This document shows, piece after piece, positions 12,101-22,630 of a stretch of 64,000 nucleotides of DNA; the first letter of the stretch is position 1, and each line of letters starts with the position of its first letter. The notes beneath the pieces are model-generated. The model searched no databases. It was given only the letters and a program-made list of their open reading frames with translations, and was not told where the DNA came from. The position numbers and the translations under genes were made by a program. Source of the stretch: Doris montereyensis (lineage: Eukaryota; Mollusca; Gastropoda; Nudibranchia; Dorididae); NCBI GenBank assembly GCA_037039925.1, contig JAXRKP010000115.1:384501-448500 (forward strand), read 5' to 3'.

Positions 12101-14802
12101 AAAAACACAATAAAGATTTTATGATCAAAAGGGTCTGGAATGGAAGGTTTTCTACTACATTAACAATCTTTTTAAAATTTTATTTTTTCTCCAGTAAATT
12201 ATATTAGAGCAAAATTGGTTACTAGACTATTAACATGTTTAAGAAATGGCTATGAACAGTGCATGCACAAAGAGGTTTTCACTGTTAATTGGTTGAGATT
12301 TGATCTTTTTATTACAATAGTATGGCTACAATTGTTAAATTTTCTTCCTCTTCAATGCATGATCTGATGATGATTCTGAAACACACCATCAGCTCCAAGA
12401 TGTCACAATCCAAATCAGAACATTACAAAAGACACACAAGTAGGTGGAATGGTATTTACCCTTCCAAATCAAGAATTTGTAGTTCCTCTAGCATTGACAA
12501 AGGGCTGAGGTCGGAAATCTCATTATACTCGAGGAACAACTCTCGTAGGGAGAGCATAGAGGAGATTCCATCCAGCTCCTCTAAACCACAGCGTGTTAAC
12601 CATAAGATGGTCAGGTGGTGAAGAGAGGAACCCAAATCTCTGAAACAAAAATATAAAATCATGCATAGAAATTCCAGGAACGCTTACCAGGAAAGAAAAA
12701 AGAAAATCTTTTAGTCTGTATCAGTCGATGGTCTTCAGCTCAGGACAGATGTGGCAAAGATGAAAAGTGAACAGACATAGAGACAATAAGCAGGTTTTCA
12801 AAAGTTAAAATGCTGTCCAAGCTTCAAGTTGCCAAATATCAAGTAAAAGCTAAAAGTATAAAGATTCTCCAAATGAGGATGTCGAGATATAAAATAAGAC
12901 AAACAGGAAATCGAAAATTTGATATAACCCTATAAAAAACTCAGAATGAGGTCATTTTTCCTTGAAAATTACCAATAAGTTTTTAAAATATCATAAAAGC
13001 CTTTGTTTGTGAAAATATAACGTCACCAGCATATTGACACAATTAAATTATTCACAGAAATTATCTTTTTTAAAACACAACTCATGAAAATAAATGTTTT
13101 GTTTATGAAATTAGAATGTCACTAGCATATCGCCAAAATTACATCATTCACAGAATCCATTTTGAAAATACCTTACTCATAAAATATTATTCGACCACTG
13201 ACTAGCAAGCTCTGTCTCACTTGATTTTTTTGTTGTTGATTCACATTCACAACTATGGTGATCTCAGGGTTTTGGTAGGATTTTTAAATTTTGCCTGAAC
13301 TGCCCTGTAAATAGCCAAGGGATCTTTAACGTGCACAGAGTGTTGTGATCTGCACACGGGACCTACTCTTTATCGCCCGTCTCCAATGGGACTAGATGTC
13401 GATCCATCTACCTGGATCAGGGGGGGGTAGATATTGCTCGAAAAAAAACCTCAAGAAAATGTTTCAACCGTTGTGGGGCTCGAACTCACTACCTTTTGGT
13501 TGAGAGGCCGACACCTTGCCTCTGGACTACCGAGTCCCCTCTCTGTCTCACAAGTAACAAAATATAGAGAAGACCGGGTAGAATCTCAATCACTGTGTAC
13601 CCATGAATTAATAATCATATTTAAAATAAATTACATTACTGAGACGACTAAATGCGACCTTTGATAAAAATTATGTTTGCTATTTAAAGTTTTCAAACCT
13701 GGCACTTGAAATGCAGCTTCCACTCAGTTTCAATTCCGTCAAATTTGGCAAAAGGGAGCCAAAGTTGCCTAGACTTGTTTCTCTGGTATCAACTTTCAAG
13801 TCAAGTGATTCTACAGTTTTCAAATCATCAGCTCCAGTGAGCATTTGCTGTTGATAAATGAGTTGTTTTTTTTTTCAGTTTTGAATTTCAACAAGCAATG
13901 GCAGTAAAAGCTATTCTCTTACAGAAAAAGTTTCACATTTAAAAGTATTTTATTCTTTCTTTTAGAAAATGTCTGTGCATGTTCTGTTATAATCTATAAT
14001 GCGTATTTTTTTACATCAAATGTTATTCTATGAAAGTTGTGGTCCATAAATCAATTTGATTCTTTTGTAAAAATAACTTTTGTATAATCTTTTTATTTGC
14101 TTGTGTTATAGCTTTAAATTGTTCTCCAGTATCACAAAAGAGAAAGAAAACATCAGATTTGTTTTAAGATGTATAATCATAGCAAAAATGTAATGTTGAA
14201 GTTGCAGGATTCCATTAAGAATTGGACCATTCAAATTCTTTGAAACAATGTCCTTATAGTATTGAGACAAAACTCAAAACAGATATATGATAAAGTGAAG
14301 AAAAAATTCATTTTGCTAAAAGTATGTGTCCAAGTCAAATACAATAATGACATTCCCACTTCATGTAATTCAAATTATTCTCGATTGAATAAAATAAAAA
14401 TGTCTTGACGTAGATCAGTATTTGATTTTAATGTCTCGTATGGTAAATCAATATGTATTACACTACCATTTTATCTAAATCTATGAAAAGATCAACAAGA
14501 AAAGTATAATAAAATAATCAATTTTAAGCACAGTTATATGTCTGAGTAAATAAAACACCATTGACTCAAAAGGAAATGCCAAAATATACCAGTTTTCCAG
14601 GACTCAGGTACTGCTCAATCAAGATATCTGCTTCATCTAACAACAAAGGTGTTGGGTTGACTCTGCTTTCAGCAAATTCAGTGATTTGTACCCCTCGAGC
14701 AAGAGCACTAATAGGCCGAAAATCACTTTCCTTCCTTCTGTTATCTGAAACGCCAGACTGATTGGGTAAATCATCATCCTGGTTCTCTCCATCATCCATC
14801 AT
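6179..14802 (-). CDS. LRRC56: leucine-rich repeat-containing protein 56, multi-exon gene
   Basis: Coding exons in order of transcription: 14802-14590, 13847-13699, 12639-12460, 11374-11260, 10635-10425, 10129-9950, about 9369-9166, 8288-8179, 7586-6965, 6389-6179 (stop TGA at 6179-6181). Apart from the 5' edge of the 9166 exon, junctions have GT/AG sites and compatible phases. Exon 1 has ILIEQYLSPGKL; exons 2-4 carry the leucine-rich repeats (LGNFGSLLPNLTELKLSGS, LHHLTILWLTRCGLEELDGI, EYNEISDLSPLSMLEELQIL); exon 5 starts PHYDYRESVRKYLPQLSVLD, the LRR cap; a later exon has GGVICGNPSKAL. These match vertebrate LRRC56, a protein of about 540 residues that acts with intraflagellar transport in delivering outer dynein arms to cilia and flagella. 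This version is longer (about 730 codons), with an acidic then Ser/Pro-rich tail ending LPHPPPKH. Start: the first of two adjacent ATGs, 7 nt after a strong acceptor, so a 5' UTR exon lies upstream. One frame break lies at 7439-7444. Identification is from memory of the family. Confidence 0.93.
7439..7444 (-). other. LRRC56: frame break in LRRC56 at a G6/C6 homopolymer
   Basis: Upstream of this run the exon is open in the frame set by the preceding splice junctions (WKVEHEKRMKEIQ ... LDLEREIIDYPP). Downstream that frame stops after 14 codons, while the +1 frame stays open for over 150 codons, is Ser/Pro-rich and splices in phase to the last exon (RKLR then VGPTGLPLSSQQ). Dropping one C reconciles everything. 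The simplest reading is a one-base insertion at a homopolymer, either a sequencing error or a real polymorphism. The short alternative ending (FVLASSQSRFED) cannot be excluded. Confidence 0.8.
8495..8790 (-). mobile_element. tRNA-derived SINE, family 1, with target-site duplication
   Basis: On the minus strand the element opens with a tRNA-like head (GTGATCTCGGTGGACGAG ... GGAGTTCGAATCCTAGC, a B-box), followed by a body with CCTTGGGAAAGACACG and GCGTCAGACTAGCGTCCTG. It is flanked by a perfect 12-bp direct repeat TTCGAGCACATA at 8483-8494 and 8791-8802. The same body occurs in the copy at 52045-52326. It lies in an LRRC56 intron, in the same orientation as the gene. Confidence 0.9.
9029..9045. 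repeat. poly(C) tract
   Basis: A run of about 15 cytosines in an LRRC56 intron. Similar C or G runs recur through the window, for example near 4228, 31319, 34711, 34791, 52147, 57714 and 62947. Confidence 0.9.
11420..11525. repeat. degenerate TGTA/TATG microsatellite
   Basis: Imperfect repeats of TGTATGTATG and related tetranucleotides in the LRRC56 intron between the 11260-11374 and 12460-12639 exons. Confidence 0.85.
13221..13540 (-). mobile_element. tRNA-derived SINE, family 2, with target-site duplication
   Basis: On the minus strand it begins GGGACTCGGTAGTCCAGAGG and has a B-box-like GTGAGTTCGAGCCCC about 60 bases in. The body holds CACGTTAAAGATCCCTTGGC, and the distal part has CCCTGAGATCACC. 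A perfect direct repeat CTCTGTCTCAC flanks it at 13210-13220 and 13541-13551. Related copies lie at 48437-48690 and about 61020-61140. It sits in the LRRC56 intron between coding exons 2 and 3. Confidence 0.88.
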
Positions 14803-14957
14803 GATGTGTCTGCAAGAAAAATGTTACAAACATGCAAATGAATTCAGGTTGATGATAATCTCAACAGTGGAAGAACATTAATCTTCAAATGAAAACTCTC
14901 TCTCTCTCTTGCAATGGTCATATAGCAAGGGAAAAAAGTCACAGCTCAGTGATAATC

Positions 14958-14963
14958 TTTAAT
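14958..14963 (-). terminator. poly(A) signal ATTAAA of the unidentified upstream gene
   Basis: TTTAAT on the plus strand reads ATTAAA on the minus strand, 14 bases past the TAG at 14977-14979 that closes the unidentified gene. It lies only about 150 bases before the LRRC56 first coding exon. Confidence 0.5.
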
Positions 14964-14976
14964 GTAATTTATCTGT

Positions 14977-15589
14977 CTATCTGTCTCTCTTTCTTGCCCG
15001 TACCAAAATGCTGCTGAATTCATCATCTGTAACCCGATACTCTAATTTAAAGAGAGGAGGGTCTTTTCTGAAAGGACTGCGTAAGAAATTCCCAAGATAG
15101 GAACAAGTGGAATGATGAATTTGATAACTTAGCATAAACATGAAAGAAAGTAACACGACCAGCATAAAAATAATCAAATGGATTTTTCATAAAAAAGACA
15201 AAGTCAGAAGTAAAGCAAAACTTAAAATAAACAAGTAATTATCCAATTAGATCAGTAACTAGATCTGACTGTCAAACATACAGTGATTGTTAATTACCAG
15301 AGGACACTAAGATTTTCTAATTTGATTTGTTTTAATCATTTTGAGTTATTGTTATTACCATTTATTACTTGATTTCAGGCATAAAATGTGTTCACTACTC
15401 ACTAAACTGTACTAAAACAAATACAAGGAGAGACGATTTTAATGCAAATATTAATAAAAGAAGATATCAAACCTATTGCATAACTATATGGGATTCCCCC
15501 ATTAAAACTCATACCTTTTGTCAAATCCTCCCGCAGGTGGTCCTTTAAGTACCATTTCCAGAAATTTAATTTCTGTGAGATGAATTCCT
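14977..15589 (-). CDS. last two exons of an unidentified minus-strand gene
   Basis: Two exons fit together: 15589-15515 (acceptor ATGTCAG, donor GTATGA) and 15076-14977 (acceptor CTTACGCAG, stop TAG at 14977-14979). Spliced, they read RGIHLTEIKFLEMVLKGPP followed by AGGFDKR, then SPFRKDPPLFKLEYRVTDDE followed by FSSILVRARKRDR and stop. The phases (two bases, then one) join cleanly and the residues look like constrained protein, not random ORF. I do not recognise the family. The end of the second exon (ATTTTG, then GTACGG) could also be a donor, but its phase 0 does not fit the LRRC56 first coding exon (which needs phase 2), and an ATTAAA follows the stop, so I read it as the 3' end of a separate gene. 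Further 5' exons were not found with confidence. Confidence 0.55.
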
Positions 15590-16299
15590 CTGACATAAAT
15601 ACAAAAGCATGCTGACCAAATCACTGAAAAAAAAACACACATAATATAACTTCAAAAATAATGTATACAAATATAAACAATTTATTAGCATGTATCTTAT
15701 TTTTGACAAAACTAGAATGAGAAATTCCAAATGAAAGACAAAAATGTGTGTTTTCAATTTTTTAAGACACAACTTTTACATTTTTATTTATCTTATGTCT
15801 TTGAATTGAAACCTGGAATCTTTGGTAACTGATGGAAATTTATACATAACAGAATTTTATTTACTACTTAAAGATAGAAAATGGCTATAGAGAGAGGTGG
15901 AGACAATGTTGAGAAGTAGGGATCTGATGTTCCATTGTATGGCTTCAATTTGAGATATAACAAATGTTATTGCATTCATTTCTCTTTGGATAACAAAATA
16001 AAATGCATTACATTTTGACACGCCATTGTATTGATCAAGTTAGTAAAATATACACCCCCAACCTGCCCCCCACCGAGGCAAAGTTAAGTTAGTCCTCCCT
16101 TTCGATAGTTGGATACACACTATCCCCATCCCTGACCCTGAAGACCCCCCACCCCTCCAACAATTCATCCCTTAGAAAATCACACTGTGTTCCCAACTAC
16201 ATCCAGTTTGTAGTTATATATAATGATATTATTATTCATATGCATAATTTTGAGTGTTTATAGACTCCTTATGTTTCTTTTGTTCTTTTATTTTCTCCA

Positions 16300-16497
16300 G
16301 CTCTGCGACTAGAGTGCCAGAGGTGGTGGTTGGTGACCATGAGGGGGTTGATCGCGGCCAAGTTTCCCCAGTGCCTCAATTCCGGCCTGAGTGGGAGCTC
16401 GGACTCCATCTCCCTGAGTATCAGACAAGGACTGACAGAAGAACATTTTTTACTGCCAGTTGATGTGTTTTTTTTAAATCTCTTATTCACTGAGGAC
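16300..16497 (+). CDS. possible orphan terminal exon, unidentified
   Basis: A strong acceptor (long pyrimidine run, TTTTATTTTCTCCAG ending at 16299) is followed by a relatively GC-rich segment. The frame starting at the third base stays open for about 64 codons (LRLECQRWWLVTMRGLIAAK, ... LSGSSDSISLSIRQGLTEE, HFLLPVDVFFLNLLFTED) and stops at about 16495-16497. The minus strand of the same segment is also open for about 70 codons. I cannot name either product. No upstream exon was located, and a dispersed repeat begins right after the stop, so it may be a transposon-derived segment. Confidence 0.3.
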
Positions 16498-16607
16498 TAA
16501 TATGATATATCCTTGTTGCTCTCAGTCAAATAGTTATTTGAGGTAAAAGAATGCAAGGTCGTCACAAATTTTACAAAGGGAGAAAATCCTGGAATCGTTG
16601 AGAGTTA
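16498..16607 (+). repeat. dispersed repeat A, copy 1
   Basis: About 110 bases, including GATATATCCTTGTTGCTCTC, GAGGTAAAAGAATGCAAGG and CGTTGAGAGTT, recur with few differences at about 24896-25008 in a THYN1 intron, in the same orientation. Confidence 0.85.
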
Positions 16608-16624
16608 ACCATTTTTCAGGCAGG

Positions 16625-16760
16625 TCCCGTATCTTTGCATGCCGTTGGTCACTCTAAGCACACCTACGCTAAAAGCGAGTCCCATACATTTGCACCACTC
16701 CCTGCCTTCCAGCAAGAAAAAGCATTAGTGGCGGGTCCCGTATAATTGCACTGCAGTGCA
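16625..16760 (+). repeat. three spaced copies of a GTCCCGTA..TTGCA motif
   Basis: GTCCCGTATCTTTGCATGC (near 16625), GTCCCATACATTTGCACCAC (near 16679) and GTCCCGTATAATTGCACTGC (near 16735) lie about 55 bases apart in the same orientation. The spacers differ. It could be a degraded satellite or subterminal repeats of a DNA transposon. Confidence 0.55.
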
Positions 16761-18814
16761 CTCAAAGACGGGTTTTGGGAATGCCTCTTTTCTGATCAAC
16801 TACGCTGATCAACCCATGTCACGCCAAACAGAGAAAGTCTATTATTCTATATGGGTAAAAGTGATACAAAAATTTCTCATAAAGAGATACAACAACACAC
16901 AAGAGCTATATCTCAAATGCAGGTTGTGGACCCTCTGCAAAGCGGACAAAACCAAAAACTCCTGTCTTCGTATGACCGACGCAACTTCTGGACAGATGTC
17001 AATTACTTAAGTAAGAAGTTCCACCCACAAGCAAGAAATAGTGAATAAATAAAAGATATCAGTGGCCAATCACATTGCACACCCATGGTCAGCCTGAATG
17101 GAGGGCGTGACCTTGAATCAATAGAAAAAACCATGTTCAGGGTTGATCAATCAAGGGCAGCATTGTGTTGATGGTTATATTGTCAAACATCACATACGTC
17201 AAAATGCATCTCCACCTCTTTTTCACATAAGAATGAAGAGATTAGAATGTTGAAAGTACAAGGAAAATTGAAGCTTTTATCTGAGTTCAGCGACCAACAA
17301 CAAAGGAACTTTAATCTCTCAAACAGGTCCATTTCACATGGTCATGATGACATGTGGTATCTGGACAAGAGGAAGAGCGACTATTTGAAGTGTATAAACA
17401 TTAGAAACTACAAGAGTCTATCTTCCTACTGTATAAAAAGGACTAAGGAGGGAGACTTACATTCAGAAGTGGGAGGAAGATGTGAAAAAACCACTGGATT
17501 GCGTATGGGATGGGGGCTGTTTGGGAGGAGGTGGATTACTATTGAACTGTACGAAGGAACAGCCAAGAATACAAACCGATGGTCCCTCATATCATTGTAA
17601 AAGAGAAGAGAGGGTGATACTAGTGATAGACATAGGGTAGGAAGGGAGTTTTCAAAAGCATGGGAAGCATGTAGCTGAGGAGAGGTGTTAGTTCTGAGAT
17701 ATAGCGCGTTGCTGCAGCTGGGGGCGATACATACTTGTGAAAGCAATAAACCGGGGGCCTGTTTCTTTCATCATGGGAATGTGTTACCTATGCACATTGG
17801 ACTCGGTCATGGGATGAGCGAAAGGCGGTTGGACATTTCATCTAGTATTATTAGTATTACAGTTCCATCATTTTATTTAGATGTGAGAATAAAAATGATG
17901 CCTTTAGAAATAAAGATAAATGTTGTTCATTGAAACTCTACTACATAAAATTCAACACAGCCAGCCATACTATTATTGAATGACTGGAGTAAAGCCTGAC
18001 CATGCAGCCATGTGCCCCCCCCTCCTCCCCGCTCTATATGTTACCTCATCTATCTCTCTCTCTCTCATTTTCTCAGTCCTCTCTATTCGTCTTTCTTTAT
18101 CTTTCTCTTTATGTCTTTTTTGTTTCCTTTTCTCTTTCTCTCTCCCTTTCTATCCCTCCTTCCTCTCTCTCCGTCTCTCTCACGGCAGTTGTTTTTCGTT
18201 TATTGTTGTTATGAGGCTTGCTCTGTTGATGAACATTGCACGATGGGTCATTGCACCAATGGCTCTATTAGTATTAGTTTCGTCCAGCATTTAGTGTTTA
18301 TTTGTTTCTATGTCTCCTTGTTGCTTATGGAAGTTAGACACACTGAAGATAATCGCAGGTACGTCGTGGTCAAGCGTGGCAGCCTCGTCAGCGGGCGAGA
18401 AAACATTGGTGCAACGTATGGAAGTCTCGTACACACAGCGGAACGAGATTATCGATTGAAATTGAGGTCAGCCGGCAGGTAAGCCTTGCAAGGGGTAATA
18501 GACAAATAATGATTGGCCATGGCAGGAAATGAACCCGGATTGATCCAGTTGCTGTTCCACTAATCTCAGCGTAAGACCACTGGATTACTTGATTAATTTG
18601 TTCTAGATCATCATCATTGGAAATATCATGAACTTAGTGACCATATAACACACCTTGTCATTACTTTTATTTCACTATGACCCATGGATTTTTGAAACAT
18701 CAAGTCAAGTACATGTCTCCTACTGGAGTATGAGAATGTTGTTTAAATGATAATTTCTAAATCGTAGTGTCGATTGCCACCGGCAACAATAATCCTTCTT
18801 TTAGATTATTATAT
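16761..18814. other. no supported gene; CT-rich tract and SINE head
   Basis: Several short open frames exist, but none has splice context or recognisable protein sequence. A pyrimidine-rich tract covers 18046-18182. Around 18505-18585 the minus strand carries a tRNA-like SINE head with a B-box-like GGGTTCATTTCC. The segment 18330-18480 is less AT-rich and open but unrecognised. Confidence 0.4.
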
Positions 18815-19425
18815 CAATGTTATTATCAGCAAAACTTTGCTTCTGGCTAGATTCAAGGCCTATGCCTATACACTTATAATATATACTTTATCACAATCCT
18901 TCTTTGAGGAAAATCTTAAGCACAAATAACAGCCATAGTTATATCTCTAGTGACAACTGACAAGTTGCCCAGAACCACCAGAAGGGTCGGTGGAAACTGA
19001 CGACTTACTGATTACCACTGGATATTTCGGTGGTATTTGACATTACTTTTCTAAAAAACAAACCTGAAAATATTAATGACAATTCCTGACCTCCATCCAT
19101 CCCCCCCCCACCCCCACCCCCAATGTTATTATCAGCAAAACTTTGCTTCTGGCCTAGATTCAAGGCCTATGCCTATGCCGATACACTTATAATATATACT
19201 TTATCACAATCCTTCTTTGAGGAAAATCTTAAGCACAAATAACAGCCATAGTTATATCTCTAAGTGACAACTGACAAGTTGCCCAGAACCACCAGAATGG
19301 TCGGTGGGAAACTGACGACTGATTACCACTGGATATTTCGGTGGTATTTGACATTACTTTCTAAAAACAAACCTGAAAATATTAATGACAATTCCTGACC
19401 TCCATCCATCCCCCCCCCCCCCCTT
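18815..19425. repeat. 306-bp tandem direct duplication
   Basis: The sequence from CAATGTTATTATCAGCAAAA at 18815 to a C-rich end near 19120 is repeated from 19121 to about 19425, ending in another C-run. The copies differ only by a few substitutions and small indels, mostly in homopolymers (for example TTCTAAAAAACAAAC versus TTCTAAAAACAAAC), plus short differences such as GACTTACTGATTACC versus GACTGATTACC. Confidence 0.95.
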
Positions 19426-20940
19426 TTTCGGCCTCTCACATTTGTACTCTAATATGAAATTTCATTGAAAAGAAGTTATGAGTTGACTATTCGCTGTCTT
19501 CGAATTCAACCCTGCTGGACCATTCCAAATTTCTCTTGAACTTAGTGTGGTATTTGATTTAAATAATAATAAAAAACTAAAACTAAACACCTAGATCTAG
19601 ATATAGATAGTCCTTGAGATCTAGTCTGCTGAATTTTCTTACTGCAACCTGTCAAGTAGTGAAATGTCTGAAAGTTTATAGTTTAGTTTGATGACTAACT
19701 TGATGATGATCAGATGCTTTATCATTTGAATAACCTTTAATAAGCATTCGTGTCAAGATGAACACAAAATTGACAAAATGTGAACCTGATCAAATTAGTT
19801 TTTTTTCATTTGTCATTCAGTTTTAGATATCAAGATCTAATATTTAGAATCTAGATCTAGAGCTATTGTCAATTCATTTAACTTAATTTTTTACCATTTC
19901 ATCATTGTTGATAATTTGGCTGCTCAAATACCAAAAGTTGAAAATTGGATCTACCGCTAGTGCCGTGGCCCAAGAAATTGTAGGCTTAATTAAGAGTTAA
20001 TGTAAGGTATTTAGATCAACCTATAAACGTGGACAAAATGATACTCTTGCTTAGGTTAAGATCTAAATATATACGAAGTATGATTCAAGAAAAGGAGTGC
20101 ATATTCTCATTATTGTTGTATTTCATGTAAAAATAAAGTAAAAGCTTCCATGACAACCAAAATGAACATGTCCGTTTACGCTTTACTTTTCAATATGGTA
20201 GATTTTAGGACATAAATTCAGGAGATAATAACTATTTTCGTTACATTCACATATTACACCAATGTAAAAATATATTTTCTTCACATACCCAGCGGCAGAA
20301 TTACACAGATTTCGGTTATGCCAAGGTTTAGTAATGTCCAGAGGCAGACATATTGGATTCCGTGTAAACTACACATGCGCACAAGCGTTAAATTTCTTTA
20401 AAAAATATGACTTTGTAGACGAAATATTTGGCAACAATAATAATAATATTTATTAGATCTTGATTGACATTTATGGACGTTTTTAATTACCATATGTATT
20501 GCAACGAAAACTTCTATATACGGTTTATTTATTTAGCTGGAGAAAAAATTAAAATTTAAAAAAAACTTTTTTTTAAACTGTCATCCATGAAGATAATAAT
20601 TTTGTAAAAGTTTCGCGGGAAGTCAAAATCCCCATGAATGAGATAAAACAACACATAGATCTGACTGAGAGAGAATTTAGTCTACATCCTATCGCCTATA
20701 TTCACCAATACATGTGTATCAATTTAGATCTAGGCCAGCTAGACCGAGATCTAGATTTAGATTAGATTTACATCGAAGACGGTTTCAATGTACACATTAA
20801 TGCTAACATTTAACCCACTGACTTTGTTTTTCCTATCATCTTAGATCTAGATCTAGATCTAGATTTATATAGATTTAGATTCTAGATCTTCTAATCGTGA
20901 TTTTTCTGTGTGTAAAAAAAGTCTGACATTTGAGTTGAGC
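19426..20940. other. upstream flank of THYN1 with AGATCT/TCTAGA clusters
   Basis: No exon recognised. Clusters of AGATCTAGATC occur near 19595-19620, 19846-19862, 20726-20765 and 20845-20890. The THYN1 promoter should lie in the last few hundred bases. There is no obvious TATA box; a short TTTCGCGGGAA lies at about 20612-20622. Confidence 0.5.
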
Positions 20941-22566
20941 ATGCCAGCAAAGAGAAGATCGCAAGAGGCTAAATCTATGACTGCTGCAGGTGGAATTATT
21001 TATTTCTATTTTTTTAAGTTGTGTCAACTAGCCTTAGAGCTTCATCTATAGGCCTAATGCAATATTGAATATTCTTAGATGTGGAGGTACTCTTTAGCCT
21101 TAGTTTTTTTTAATGAGTATTAATGTTAATGTGTCTAGATCTATTCTATCTTAGAGGACTTTTATTCAGGGGAAGCCCCTTCCCCCCCCTTTCTTTTTTT
21201 AAGTCGGTTCTTGCATAATCAGGGATTGACCCCTCCTGAAACCCTCCCCCCTTTTTTTTTTCACTGGGTTTTCACGTAATGAGAAAGGAGACACCCCCAC
21301 CGCCCCCCCTCCTCTTATTTTCACTTCATTCGAATCATGAATCAATTTGGCGAGGTATTTCTATCTAGCCAACCATTTCTCGTCAAACAGGACATCAGAT
21401 CTTAACAATTGATGTCCCGTTTGACCCAAGGAATGCCCTAGTTCTAGTCAGTTCTAGGTTGGTGTTATACTGGCTTTTTCCTTTTAAAAAAGGGACTGTC
21501 TGGTAACTAGAAATTGTTTAGGACTAAGAAGACTAAAGGTGGATTTTGATTTAGTTAGAGCAGCATTTCAGGTTACCTTTTTTAAGGGAAATTTCTCAAA
21601 GAAAAAAATTGGGACTTAGCAAAACCTTTCGGATTTAGAAGCGTTTTCAGATTCTCCATTTTCAAGTGTGTTTTAGCCTACAGATCTATTGGCTATCCGA
21701 GAGAGTCCAAAAGTGAGGTTTTGATATCTCTCTCTCTATTTTTTGAATTCTTTATTGTCGGTATTACTATACTATCATAAGACATACGAGAGAGATTTAT
21801 ATCTTATCTATATGAAATATCTTATTGTATCCAGGAACTGGCAAGAAACCAAGATCATCAGCTGTTACTAATAGCAAATCGAATAATGAAGCAAATCAAG
21901 GAAATGGAAATGTTGAGCCACCAGCAACTCATAACCATTGGTTGGTAAAGTCTGAGCCAGAATCACGTTTTGAGAAAGGAATAGATGTAAAAGTAAGCAA
22001 TTTTTATGCCAGTTCATGAGCAATATAATTCTATAAATGTGTATTGCTTATTGTCCAGTTGTTCTATTAAGTTTTCCATGTCTTGAAATTTAATGCTCTC
22101 AAGACTTATATCAAAATGTACTTAATGAAAACTAATCTACATTATAACATTATACTAGATCTATGTTAATGTAACAGTAATGTTGGCTCTCGTTCACTTA
22201 AATTCAAGCAACCTAGTTTCAGTAGATTTTTTATCTGGCATTTAAATTTACATCTAAGAGTTTGTCTGGTTAAGCCCTTCAAGATATAAATAAGATAGTG
22301 GATAGCCTCATTTGAAACTTTTTTATTTACTAAAAAAAGGTAAGTTTTGACAATACTGTTTTTATGGCAGTATAAAAGATTAAAGATTTTTGATTACATA
22401 CCATGCAAAATTTATATTTTAGATTCCATTACCTTTGTCTACACAAAAGGTGAGATTTGCCATGGCTTTTTCCGATGTATAAGGGCATAATTTTGCCAAA
22501 GCTTGTTTATTTCAATATCTCTCAAAGCTGTCAATAGTCGTTGATGGAGATGAATGAAAAGATGTG

Positions 22567-22630
<64 letters not shown>

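Noticed and set aside
12322..12621. Plus-strand ORF of 99 codons
   Set aside because: Antisense shadow of the LRRC56 leucine-rich repeat exon at 12460-12639.
17247..17746. Overlapping ORFs of about 110 codons on both strands
   Set aside because: No recognisable residues, splice sites or composition change to support coding.
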